From: Bryum argenteum
Lineage: Eukaryota; Streptophyta; Bryopsida; Bryales; Bryaceae
Length of the DNA: 64,000 nt
NCBI GenBank assembly: GCA_037043015.1
Contig: CM073325.1
Span: 21,307,001 to 21,371,000, forward strand
Direction of reading: 5' to 3'
Part shown: positions 47,113 to 57,334 of the stretch, piece by piece
How the letters are laid out: every line of letters starts with the position of its first letter
Numbering within the stretch: position 1 is the stretch's first letter
The notes under the pieces: model-generated
Told to the model about the DNA's origin: nothing
Database searches by the model: none
Seen by the model: the letters and a program-made list of their open reading frames with translations, nothing else
Made by a program: the position numbers and the translations under genes

Positions 47113-48534
47113 GTGGATGCTTTTCAGCCCGGTCGTTCGGAAGCTTGCTGGGAATGCGGGGGTTTGGATCATCGACGAAGCCAGTGCCCCGTATTCAAAC
47201 AAAAGTGGGCACAGGGCCGAAACAGTAATGCCCCAGGACCGCCAAGCACCAGTCCCGCGGCTCATAGGAGAGGAGGAGTAACATTGACCGAAGTCCACGG
47301 ACAAGAAACAAATGTATCCACGATCTCAGCCGCCGCGGTGACTACAAGATCCAAGGCTATTCCACCAAACCACGTGGTAGAGCACCGGAAACCATTCCCG
47401 GAACATCATTGGGAACGACTACACAACATGAGGACGGATATACAAAGGGACCTGGAAACTGCACACACAGACAAAGAGCGTACTACGGACCACACCTTGC
47501 GACAAATTCTGGACGCCACCAACGTAAGCATCACCCTGGCAAAACTACTGCAGATTAGCCCCGAGCTACAACAATATCTACAGCGGGCTGTGGTAATCGA
47601 AGCAAAACCCGATCCCACGTTTGTAGAAGTTAACGCCACCACGATGGACCCAGACGCTGCAGTGATCTACGTACAATTAGGAGGACAGACGTTAACCAAC
47701 GTCCTCGTCGATAGGGGGTCTGGCGTGAACGTAATGAGCAACCACGTCCGACAGGCCCTCGGCTTACCACAACCCCGAAGCGCCCGTTTTATTTTACGCA
47801 TGGCTAACGACGCCCCCGTTACACCTTTGGGAATCCTCACCATGGTTGGGATTACAATACACGGGGTATCCACACCGGCGACATTCGTAGTGATCGAAAT
47901 GCCACACGACAGCGGGTTTCCGGTAATCCTTGGAAGACCTTGGTTGCGAGACATGCAGGCAATCCATGACTGGACCAAAAATCAGATCCGCATTCAACGC
48001 TACGGGAAAACCGTGATCATACCCGTGGACAGTTGCCTGACTCGCGCCAAGACAAATCAGATCAGGACTTCAGCAGGAACCAACTGGCCGGAAGAATTCA
48101 CAAACGAGCAGGAGGCCCTAGTACTCCACGTTCATCCCAGCTTAATATCCGTGGCCGAGATTCAGTTAGCTGGGTTAGAAGAAAAATTGGATATCCCCGA
48201 ACACTTCACTCGAGAGATAGCCGGGGACGTGGTAGTGAATGCTGCCCCCGCCAAAAAGGCATTGTATCACGAGACCATCACGGGTTGGACGCACGGGGCC
48301 AAGGAGAGGGTACAGCTGGTCAACCTTGGGACAACCGAAGAACCCAAGTATATCAAAATCAACACAGACGCACCCCCGGACATTAAGCAGGCTGCCATAG
48401 CCCTGTTCCACGAATACAGAGACATATTTGCGTGGAACCACGAGGACTTGAAGGGTATTCCCAACGCCCTGCAGAACATACCATTGACCTCGTCCCCGGT
48501 GCGACCCCGGTGCAGCAACGACGGTACAGGATGA
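47113..48534 (+). pseudogene. Element 1 zinc knuckle and protease
   Basis: In the same frame as Gag. CWECGGLDHRRSQC (near 47150) is a CCHC knuckle. The protease signature reads VLVDRGSGVNVMS near 47705, with the partner FPVILGRPWL near 47930. The residue after the catalytic aspartate is arginine, where related elements have glycine, serine or threonine, so activity is doubtful. The frame runs out at 48534 because of a single-base shift near 48475; the correct frame resumes as HTIDLVPGATPVQQRRYRMN. Confidence 0.85.
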
Positions 48535-49454
48535 ACCCAAATTATGCCGCTCGAGTTAAGGCTGAATTGGATAAGTTACTCCATGCCAAGTTCATCTCCC
48601 CCGTGGATGCAGCACCGTGGCTATCCCCCATAGTTATCATTCCCAAGAAAAACGGTACGTTGCGCATCTGTGTGGATTTCAGAAAACTCAACGCCGCAAC
48701 AAAAAAGGATCACTATCCGTTACCATATATGGAGGAGATCATCGATGAGGTTGCTGGACATGAGATGTACTCGTTCCTTGATTGTTTCTCGGGATATTAC
48801 CAAGTGGCCATGGCCGAACAAGACAAAGGGAAAATAGCTTTCTCCACGGAATGGGGACCTTATCAATTCGAGCGTATGCCCTTCGGGGCCAAAAATGCAC
48901 CCATGACATTCCAACGTGTTATGGAATTAATTTTCAGACCATATCTCAAGCAATTCTTCCGAATCTACCTGGATGATGGAACCGTCTATGGCAAAATGAA
49001 AGACCACGTCTCGCACCTCAGGCAAATCTTTCACGCATGTCGAACCAACGGGGTAAGCCTCAACGCGGATAAGTGCATGTTCCTGTACTTCGCGGGGGTC
49101 ATCTTGGGGTATATTGTGTGCAAGCACGGCAAGCTCCCCGACCCCGAGAAAATGAAGGATATCCTGGGCATGACGCCGCCAACAAATCAAAAAGGCGTAC
49201 AACGGCTCCTGGGCTTAGCCCAATTCAACCGGATCTACATCGAGAAACTGGCCCACATCACCGCCCCGATCACTGCACTGAATCATGCCAAATATACATA
49301 CCCACGGGACTGGACACCGGAGGCACAAGCAGCACTAGAGAAGATAAAAAGTGCATACTCAAACGCACCAATACTTATTGCCCCGGACTGGTCTAAGCTG
49401 TTCCACGTCCACACGGACGCATCCAACATTGCCGTGGGGGTGATGCTAGCATAG
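48474..49454 (+). pseudogene. Element 1 reverse transcriptase
   Basis: RT blocks in order: FISPVDAAPWLSPIVIIPKK, LRICVDFRKLNAATKKDHY, FLDCFSGYYQVAM, FERMPFGAKNAPMTFQRVM and the catalytic FRIYLDDGTVYG near 48957-48992. The start of RNase H (FHVHTDASNIAVGVMLA) follows and is cut by a TAG at 49452-49454, probably from CAG. Confidence 0.92.
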
Positions 49455-49481
49455 AACATAAATGGCAAACACGACCAACCC

Positions 49482-50837
49482 GTGGCTTACGCTAGTCGAC
49501 TTCTCAACCAGGCAGAGCAAAATTACTCCACCACGGAACGCGAGGCCCTGGCAATGATTTACGCTGTCAAAAAGTTCAGACATTACCTCCTCGGGAAGAA
49601 ATTCCGTTTCATGGTCGACCATCACAGCTTGTCATACCTAGTCAATCAAACCTTGGTCACAGGGAGGGTGGCTCGGTGGATCATGATACTACTCGAATAC
49701 GACTTCGAGGTCGTATACGTCCCCGGGAAGCAACACATCGTGGCAGATTACCTGTCCAGGGACACTAACACTACCGCGGAAGGAATAGATGATTCTTTCA
49801 ACGAGACATATGTACAGGCCACACAAATAGCCACGAACCCCGAGGAACACAAGGCAGACTGGAGGGCCGATATCATTCGATATCTCACCATGGGCCACAC
49901 CCCCGTGGACACGACTGGAACTCGCAAAATCAGTTTTGTACAAACGGCACTGCCCTACACCGTGGTCCAAGGAAAGTTATACAAACGGGGACCAGATCAA
50001 GAGATCCGGTTGTGCGTACCAGCTGACCAACAGCAGCAGATCATCACACACCTTCACGACGGACCCGCGGGAGGACACCAGGGCCCCGATACCACGGTAA
50101 AAAAGATCCTCTCGGCCAAATATTGGTGGCCAACGCTCCACAAAGATGTAATCACATACGTCAAGAACTGTCACGCCTGCCAAATATCCACGCCAAACTT
50201 TCAGCACCAAGGCAAAGTACCAATGAAGGCAATACCACCCTTGGGACCATTTCAACGATGGGGGTTAGACTTCGTGGGCCCGATAAAACCAGTTACACGC
50301 CAAGGATACAAGTATATCCTTGTAGCCACGGATTATACTACAAAGTGGGTGGAGGCCAAGCCTATGCGAACTAACACCGCAGTCGTCACGACCTCGTTTA
50401 TCTATGAGAACATAATCATGAGGTTTGGATGCCCACTGGAGATCGTATCAGACCAAGGCACTCACTTTGTGAACACCGTCATACAAGACCTCCTTGACAA
50501 CCACGTAATCAAGCATCGAACCAGCACTGCGTATTATCCCCAGGGAAATGGACAAGCAGAGTCGACAAACAAAACATTAATCAACATGCTGAAGAGATTC
50601 GTCCACGCTAATCAAGCAGACTGGGATGACTGCCTACCCGCAGCACTCTGGGCGTACCGCGTAGCCGTCAAAACCGCCACGAAAGCTAGTCCATTTGAAA
50701 TGGTTTACGGCACCCAACCGCTACTGCCTACAGAATATATTGTGCCGACATTCCAGACACTACAGCCCAGGGATTACACTCCGCACAGGGTACTGGCAGC
50801 CCGCGTCGGGGATCTACACCACCTCGAGGAAATTTGA
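49482..50837 (+). pseudogene. Element 1 RNase H end and integrase
   Basis: Same frame as RT. RNase H continues with [20 protein letters not shown] and DHHSLSYLV. Integrase has an HHCC region ([12 protein letters not shown] ... CHACQ) and the DDE core in [18 protein letters not shown] and [15 protein letters not shown] at 50835-50837 (probably from CGA) separates it from its C-terminal module. Confidence 0.92.
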
Positions 50838-50840
50838 GCC

Positions 50841-53800
50841 TTGGCAACCTCGAACATCATGCACAAACAAGCCCTGGCCACCAGACACTTTCAGGGCACA
50901 CAGCCCCCGCGGGTGTTTCAGAAGGGTGACCAAGTAAGTCTCTGGTGCCCCCGAGACCCAAAACTCAAACGCTCCAAGTTTGAGTCGATCTGGCACGGTC
51001 CCTATATGGTGCAATTGTCCCTACCTAACAATACCGTCCTCCTCGCAAACAGCCCAAATTACGATCCCCACGCCACGATAGTCAACGCCGCAAAGTTGAA
51101 ACAATATCATACGCAAACACCACAACTTACGACAGCCCTGAGCCTGCAAGATATCCACACGACGTTGGCAGCCGAGGCACGTAACGAGGAAGAAAACACC
51201 GTGGACCCAACACACACAAGAACACAGTCCACGGAAACCGAGGACACACAACTCGAGGAAGAGAGTAATATAGGCAGCAGGAAGCGCCAGGCAGAAATCC
51301 GGAGAGACAAGCACGAGCACACCAACACAGAACCCGAGGCACAAAAATCCACACAAAACACCGGGGAACAGACACAGAAGCACGTGGGAGCCATGGCAGA
51401 AAAATACATGGGCAGTCCTTGGGACTTAGCCGCACAAGGAATCTCCCCCGCCTCGGCCATGTTGATGCCCATGCCATACACATACATCAGCCACATACAT
51501 GTTTGCCATGGCCATAGCTCGGGGAGTCACAGTCAGAACCTTACCCCCGAGGCATGGCAGATTGAGGACATAATTACCCCCCTGGGTACTCCCGAGACAT
51601 CATCACAACACACTTTAAAAGCGGACACCGCCGCCACAGAAAAGCTCATAATGACCACGCTCGCATCACAGCAGCTAGCAGGAGCATATAGACCGGGGCA
51701 GCCCCCGGTGAGAGACCTCATTTCCCCGCCATTGTCACACGCACCTCAGCGCAGCAACCCCTCTCCGCGCAACATCTCTGGCTTTTCACCCTCTCACACT
51801 CCTCCCCCTCGTTCGGACTCCTCGGTACAGGTCCCAGCGGTCATGGCGCGCGGTGCTCCCCGGGATCGCAAGCCCCTGTACGTACCTTGGCAGATCGCGG
51901 AATGGAAGAAATACCCCGATGTAGAATGGCTTATGGAGGCAGGGTTGTTCCGATACGCAAACCACCTCCGCGAGAATATCGATTTAGGTCGCTGCCGAGC
52001 ATTCATCACATCGATGCGGGAGAGGCAGCTGGAGGACCCCAGCAACAGGGACATGGCCGGGGTCGTAGAAGGAGTCCTCGTGCGGTACTCCCCGATGTAC
52101 TTGCAACAGTTCTTTGGGTGGGATGGCACGGGGGTTACCAGTTGGACACTGCGGAGTAGCTTTCCACAGCCAGACACCACGGTATACACCCACGGGTACC
52201 CAGCACAGAGAGATGGCAAGTTCGACGTCTACGAAATCACACGCAACAACTCGAAGATGCCCGACCCCTGGTTCGGTAGGATCCGTGGGATACTAAGTCA
52301 AGTCTTTTTCCGGAATGACTGCAATGCAGTGCACCCGGATCAACTTGCATTGTGCATAATGGCGGGCCGTGGGGAGAAGATCAACTGGGGCAAGCTTGTC
52401 GACAGAAACGCGGTGAGTCAGATACAGGGCCACGTTCACAACGATGCGTACGAAAGCCCCATAGCCCCGTTCTTGACACAATTCATCGGGCATTTTCTGG
52501 ATTACGACAGGGTAAACCACCACCCGTGGCCCATGGGCACATTTTTGGATGTGCAGCGCGAGATAGCAGAGTCCGCACACACGAAGACCACGCCGACACA
52601 CCGAGGCAAGAGGCCACGCACCGAGGAAGCCGGTGTAGACGAAGGAGGCCACATGGAGGTGGCCAGTACATCCACCGCCACACAGTTCGGTCCTTGCACC
52701 ACGGAGTTTGAGACAAGGAAACGCACCGTGGAGACGTGCATGGAGGAAATGCTCAATTTCCTCCACACCACCGAGCAGCAGCAACAGGCAGCCACGGCCA
52801 AGCAGAAAGAATGGGAGATTCGGCACAAGCGCCACACTGCTCAGCTAGTACAGACCACCCAGGCCGCGGCTCACAAAGCCATGGAGGACTATAAGCTGGA
52901 GGTACAGCGTCAAACAGAACATCTCCAAGGGCAGCTGACTTCTCTGCAAAACCAGCTCAATACGAGGGATTTGGAGTTACAGGCTGCCACGGAGAAATCC
53001 CGGTCTTTCGAAGATCAGAGCACCAAGGATCACGAGAGGATTGAGAGATTGGACCGCCAAACAGCCGAGCTCGTAGCACAATGCAAGGCTTTAACCGAGG
53101 AGCTGGCTCTCAAACCCACGACCCCGTCCTCAAACACCGTGGCCATGGACTCGATACAACAGCAGCGTCAGGAGATCGACAACGCCCGTGAGAATTTCGA
53201 GGCCAACAAGGTGGCATGGACGAACCACGCGGCCCGGATAATCGCCACCACGACATATCAGATGCTAGGATCCACGTCCGAGGACCCCCCCGCGTTATTT
53301 CTTGATCAGTGTACGGGTGACGCACTGATAACCTTGGAACTGGAAAACTCGGAAAATACCTGGGGCAGCCAGGAAGACCCCTTTCTTGGCGAAGACGAGG
53401 AGGAGACGCAGCCCCAGCCCCTGGCAGAACTAGAGCTGACACAACCCCGGTCACATGTCCACGAGGAGGATTACGACGACATACAGGAGGAGGACACCCG
53501 CGCAACACAGGGCCAAGCACAAACCGAGGACAGGGGCATGGAAATCAACTCCGGGGAAGAGATGTATCAATACTCGACAGGGATAGAAGAAGAGAGAGTA
53601 GACATACCCGAGGGATTCACGGATCAAGAGCAGACTTCCCACCAGTCTCCCCGGCACCACACCTCGGCGAATTCGCCACAATATCACCTCCCGGTCCTGT
53701 CACCACCAACACGATATGAGTCCCCAGTGAGGCAGAACCCCGATGGCACATACCCGTGGCCGACGCGAGCGGAGTCCCCACTATCCCCCTCAAACCCCTT

Positions 53801-54185
53801 GCCCACGTTTTCACCATTGCGAGTAATACCATCACCGATACCCCTCGCAAGGCACAGGCAAATTATCCTCCAAAAGGAGGAACAGCAAGGCTGGAACGTG
53901 GAAGACGGGGATGAGGCCGGGGACGAGTCCTCAGAGTCCATACTATTCGTGTTGCTGTACTTCTACGAACACCCCAATCTTGCTGCTCATTATACAAATC
54001 CCGAGGCAACAGGACGACAATGCCCGGCATGTAATCGAACCCTGGGAGGCACGGTGTTTGATGTGTATACCCACGCACTCAATTTCCGTGGCAACCACAT
54101 CCTGATGCATCGCGCAGTGGCCGAAGCACTTCGGCGATTGTACAACGGTGAGGAGCCTCCTCGCAGCGGCCACCAATTTCCTTGA
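50841..54185 (+). CDS. Integrase C-terminus fused to long accessory module
   Basis: 1114 residues in the integrase frame. The first 95 complete the integrase (GDQVSLWCPRDPKLKRS, then WHGPYMV, the GPY/F motif). A disordered stretch follows. An internal ATG at 51843 (MARGAPRDRKPLYVPW) could start a separate protein. A folded-looking domain (about 51843-52530) has WLMEAGLFRYANHLREN, MYLQQFFGWDG, PWFGRIRGILSQVFFRND and HPDQLALCIMAGRGEKINWG. Its layout recalls the putative plant transposon protein domain. A coiled coil (52690-53230, QTEHLQGQLTSLQNQLNTRD) and an acidic proline-rich stretch follow. The end (54020-54130) has CPACNRTLGG ... YTHALNFRGNHILMH, a possible C2H2-type zinc site. The function is unknown; similar architecture is in the element 2 LTR ORF. 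Confidence 0.78.
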   Translation: MATSNIMHKQALATRHFQGTQPPRVFQKGDQVSLWCPRDPKLKRSKFESIWHGPYMVQLSLPNNTVLLANSPNYDPHATIVNAAKLKQYHTQTPQLTTALSLQDIHTTLAAEARNEEENTVDPTHTRTQSTETEDTQLEEESNIGSRKRQAEIRRDKHEHTNTEPEAQKSTQNTGEQTQKHVGAMAEKYMGSPWDLAAQGISPASAMLMPMPYTYISHIHVCHGHSSGSHSQNLTPEAWQIEDIITPLGTPETSSQHTLKADTAATEKLIMTTLASQQLAGAYRPGQPPVRDLISPPLSHAPQRSNPSPRNISGFSPSHTPPPRSDSSVQVPAVMARGAPRDRKPLYVPWQIAEWKKYPDVEWLMEAGLFRYANHLRENIDLGRCRAFITSMRERQLEDPSNRDMAGVVEGVLVRYSPMYLQQFFGWDGTGVTSWTLRSSFPQPDTTVYTHGYPAQRDGKFDVYEITRNNSKMPDPWFGRIRGILSQVFFRNDCNAVHPDQLALCIMAGRGEKINWGKLVDRNAVSQIQGHVHNDAYESPIAPFLTQFIGHFLDYDRVNHHPWPMGTFLDVQREIAESAHTKTTPTHRGKRPRTEEAGVDEGGHMEVASTSTATQFGPCTTEFETRKRTVETCMEEMLNFLHTTEQQQQAATAKQKEWEIRHKRHTAQLVQTTQAAAHKAMEDYKLEVQRQTEHLQGQLTSLQNQLNTRDLELQAATEKSRSFEDQSTKDHERIERLDRQTAELVAQCKALTEELALKPTTPSSNTVAMDSIQQQRQEIDNARENFEANKVAWTNHAARIIATTTYQMLGSTSEDPPALFLDQCTGDALITLELENSENTWGSQEDPFLGEDEEETQPQPLAELELTQPRSHVHEEDYDDIQEEDTRATQGQAQTEDRGMEINSGEEMYQYSTGIEEERVDIPEGFTDQEQTSHQSPRHHTSANSPQYHLPVLSPPTRYESPVRQNPDGTYPWPTRAESPLSPSNPLPTFSPLRVIPSPIPLARHRQIILQKEEQQGWNVEDGDEAGDESSESILFVLLYFYEHPNLAAHYTNPEATGRQCPACNRTLGGTVFDVYTHALNFRGNHILMHRAVAEALRRLYNGEEPPRSGHQFP

Positions 54186-54275
54186 GAACAGGCCCGACCG
54201 AACAGGAGGCCCGCCCCCACGAGTCGCTAACCCAGCAATTCGCGGACGAATTGCACTCTGCGAAGGAGGGCAAAA

Positions 54276-55062
54276 TGTTACCCGCCACAGCACCGCGGGT
54301 ATCATCACCGAAGACCAGCAACCACGGGAGACCAAGACTTTACAGCACCCACGGGGCTCGAGGCCGGGGCACAGTGAGCAGAGGACCACGAGGATCGAGA
54401 CCGCGGACACAGGCAGTTAAGGCCGGAGAACAGCGCAGAAGGGTTAGGTTTTATTATAAATAGAGTTAGAGTTACACAATAGGGAGCTCCCTGTAATGCA
54501 CGAATGTAGTGATAGCCACGAGCACAGTGTTGCGATCCTTTGTACCCCTTTTGGCACTCACGATTCAATGCAAGCAGGACTCAGTCCAATTCTACTCTAA
54601 CCTCCACTTCTACTTGTATTCCCTCTCCTCCATTCTTGCTATCCTATCTCCTGAAGTTCTAGTCCCTGTGACGTCCGTGGCACCGTGGGAGTCTGTGTCG
54701 AAGCCGTGTTTCTCAGCGTGCACTACGTGGTCGCGAAGACACCCCCGCGGAGTCACTACAGACAGCCTCGCATTGCTCCGAGCTCCTACCGTGGCCGAGG
54801 AGTTACGCAATAGAAGAACACCGAACAGAAGGCTAACCCTGGGACTCGGCTTGACGAGCACTGCCTTGCCCTCGCGGGATTGACCCGCCCCGACAGAACT
54901 AATCGCAGGGTGATTACGGCCACCGGTCAACGGCTGCCCTGACATACCCGGACCGTGGTTAACCGAGGTTGAAGCCCACGGGCCCTCGGTTCTCGCCCCG
55001 TCCACTGCCCCCTTTTGCCCCCTCGCACCTCGGGCACCTCCATACCCGTACCCCGGCTAACA
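54276..55062 (+). repeat. Element 1 3' LTR
   Basis: 787 bp, same length and ends as the 5' copy. The TATA-like box is at 54455-54463. A purine-rich GAAGGAGGGCAAAA (54262-54275) just upstream is the likely polypurine tract. Confidence 0.95.
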
Positions 55063-55066
55063 TAGT

Positions 55067-56761
55067 TCAACTAGAATCATCTCCGCTAACTTCGGGAGCA
55101 TCGAAAGACTCGTCACATTGGTCCGCTTCGAAATCAAGGTAGCGTAGAACGCCGCGTGGAATAGGTGGAGCATCAGCTAACGCCCGGAGAGGTGATGGAG
55201 CTGCTACGAACCTCTCAGCTAGACGCTCTGCATACGAAGGTAGTGCAAACGCGACCGGAGGACTTCGAACAACATCGGCGTGGCGGTGAACACGTTCATC
55301 TAATCCTGCGTTAATGAATACCAAATTGAAGTTAGTTTCGGGAAAAAATATCAAATACCACCCATTCAACAATAAATACATTTAATTTCAAATCAAGCCA
55401 CCCATGTAACGGCGTGCCTTCTTCTTCCTAGGCTTCTCACTTGTTGAGTCGTTGTTGGAAGGTCCTGGCCGTGACCCACGTCGACTCGGTTCTACAAATG
55501 CTTTAAGAACTCCGTCAAAGATCTCTTTATCATTCTACAAGGCTATTAGATAGCGATTGGTTCGTTGACAAGCCTTGACGGAAGCACCTTCAAAAAACTC
55601 AACATATATTAGAGAAAACACCAAATTGGAGAATACACGAACATGGACCAAAAAAATAATACACATATACCTGTCGAGGCACTCCAATCGAACACGATGT
55701 TGAATGGATCGGTCAAGCACTTGATAAAGCACTGGATGAAATCTGGATGCTTCTCACGAGCTCCGCACCATAGAATCCCGTCTGGGCGCAGGAGTTGGTT
55801 GTCTTTGGTGGTGAAATTGGATAGGTTGTCGTTGTCATTTGGAAAATTATCAAGTTGGCCCCAAAGACCGTTTGAACGCTTCGTTTCAAATTGCGCCTTT
55901 TCCCGTGCGAAAACCTTGATGTGAAAGTTTTGAGTCTGTAGATATAAGACAAGTGAATAGAAAAACAATTAAAATTAGATACGGTGACAAATAAAACTTA
56001 CAAGACATTGGTTTAAAACAAAGCATGACTTACGGTCTTATTCGCATAAAGCTTCGACGACAACCGGAGGGTGCATGAGAAGTGTGACTCCATCATCGGT
56101 CAAGTTGTAATCTGCAAAGCAAAATACCATCTCAAAGAAATCTTCTTCTCGAGTGTTCCATTCTGGCACAAAAGCTGGATTTACGAGAGGGACGGAAAGA
56201 TCCTCGGGTGCGTCTGCAATGATGAGATCGATGCCAGCGTATTTTGGCTCCATTCTCATAGCTTCGCATGATTTCTCTCGACCTCCACCAACCTGAGTTA
56301 CAAGCAACATATTTGAAGTTAGTCTACAAAATTGTAACAATTAATTTTGAATACAAATTGCAAAAAATTTCAATGTACCTTGCGAATGTGTTTCAGAATA
56401 CTCTTCATTTGTGGCTCCATGCGCTGCTTAACGTCAGCCATTTTGATTAGTTTGGTCATATTTCCAAACTCCAGAAAAAGAGGCAAGTTGGACTCTGCTT
56501 GTTTATCTGAATCGGGGAGAATGGGACGCTTTGCTTCTCGAACACGAGCGAGACGGGCTAAACGTGCTACTACGGATGGAGAGGTAGCACCTACGGCCTC
56601 AACACCTTGGCTTGTTTGGGTAAGGTTGCCAGGGTCCCCGGGTACTTGAGTAGAAGGTGGTGTTGTGTTTGTTCGAGTAGAAGAAGCACTTGCACGCAAT
56701 TGTGGATTAGTCGTGGCACGTTGCTGCTTCGTAGGTTTTGACGTATTTCCACGAGTAGTCT
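55067..56761 (-). pseudogene. Broken methyltransferase-like gene
   Basis: Five minus-strand exons with GT/AG borders: 56379-56761, about 56030-56292, 55671-55933, 55402-55587 and 55067-55305. Exon 1 is basic and disordered. Exon 2 has IDLIIADAPEDLSVP, resembling motif IV (DPPY) of amino-methyltransferases, and LTDDGVTLLMHPP. Exons 3-4 read FNIVFDWSASTG joined to ASVKACQRTNRYLIAL, which resembles the SAM-binding D-x-F-x-G-x-G motif and the R-x-x-x-G-x-E strand of DNA N4/N6 methylases. The catalytic-type motifs are altered. Exon 2 ends in TAA unless one base is removed near 56045, and exon 4 has a TAG (55536 region) where the family would have glutamate. Element 1 is inserted exactly at the final TGA. 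No first exon with a start was found. Confidence 0.5.
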
Positions 56762-57334
56762 GAACACGTAATTCATTATAATGGGAATATTTAGATTATC
56801 ATCAAATAACATATTTCGTTAAAGTGAGAATATTCCTATTATCATCGACCTAAATCCCACAAAAAGGACTTCGGGTCAACCTAAAGTGCAAAACAAGAAA
56901 CTCAGAACTCTCTAATATCAGCAAAACATCCCATTAAAACAAGAAACTCAACTATATTGAGAATATATATTAGGAATGGTCAAAACACATTCTATATCTA
57001 ATCAAAAAAAGAATAGCACATCAAAACGGAAAACACATTAAAATGAGAAATCATAACAATGTAAAAAATTACATATTGTTCTAAAAATACGATTCTATCT
57101 AAAATATCAATTACAATACAGTTCTACTACAAAACAATTACAACAATCTACTTATCTGATTCTGCCTAGAACGAGAAACCTCTAATTAACTTCAACGTTA
57201 TTAAGCTTAAATCCAATTCGAGAAAAAATTATGGACGAGCTCTTGCCCACTTTGTCCTCCATACTAGCTAAAGCCGCGATGAACTATTTAGGTCGACGTG
57301 ACCTAAATACCAATATCTTCAGTGATCAAAAATC
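56762..57334. other. AT-rich spacer
   Basis: No exon recognised. It lies between the end of the DUF7869 gene and the first visible exon of the methyltransferase-like gene, both on the minus strand. Confidence 0.5.

Larger units (their letters stand above)
45122..55062 (+). mobile_element. Element 1: Ty3 LTR retrotransposon, 9.9 kb
   Basis: Two 787 bp LTRs (45122-45908 and 54276-55062) start TGTTACCC and end CTAACA, and are flanked by TAGTT at 45117-45121 and 55063-55067. Internal order is gag, protease, RT, RNase H, integrase, then a long accessory extension, all on the plus strand. I count seven single-base differences between the LTRs, which implies a recent insertion. Five lesions (three stops, one frameshift, one altered protease site) mean this copy could not act alone. 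Confidence 0.96.

Noticed and set aside
50841-54185. An envelope-like gene after integrase in element 1
   Set aside because: I see no signal peptide, membrane anchor or glycoprotein-like features; coiled coil and zinc-site features suggest an intracellular protein.
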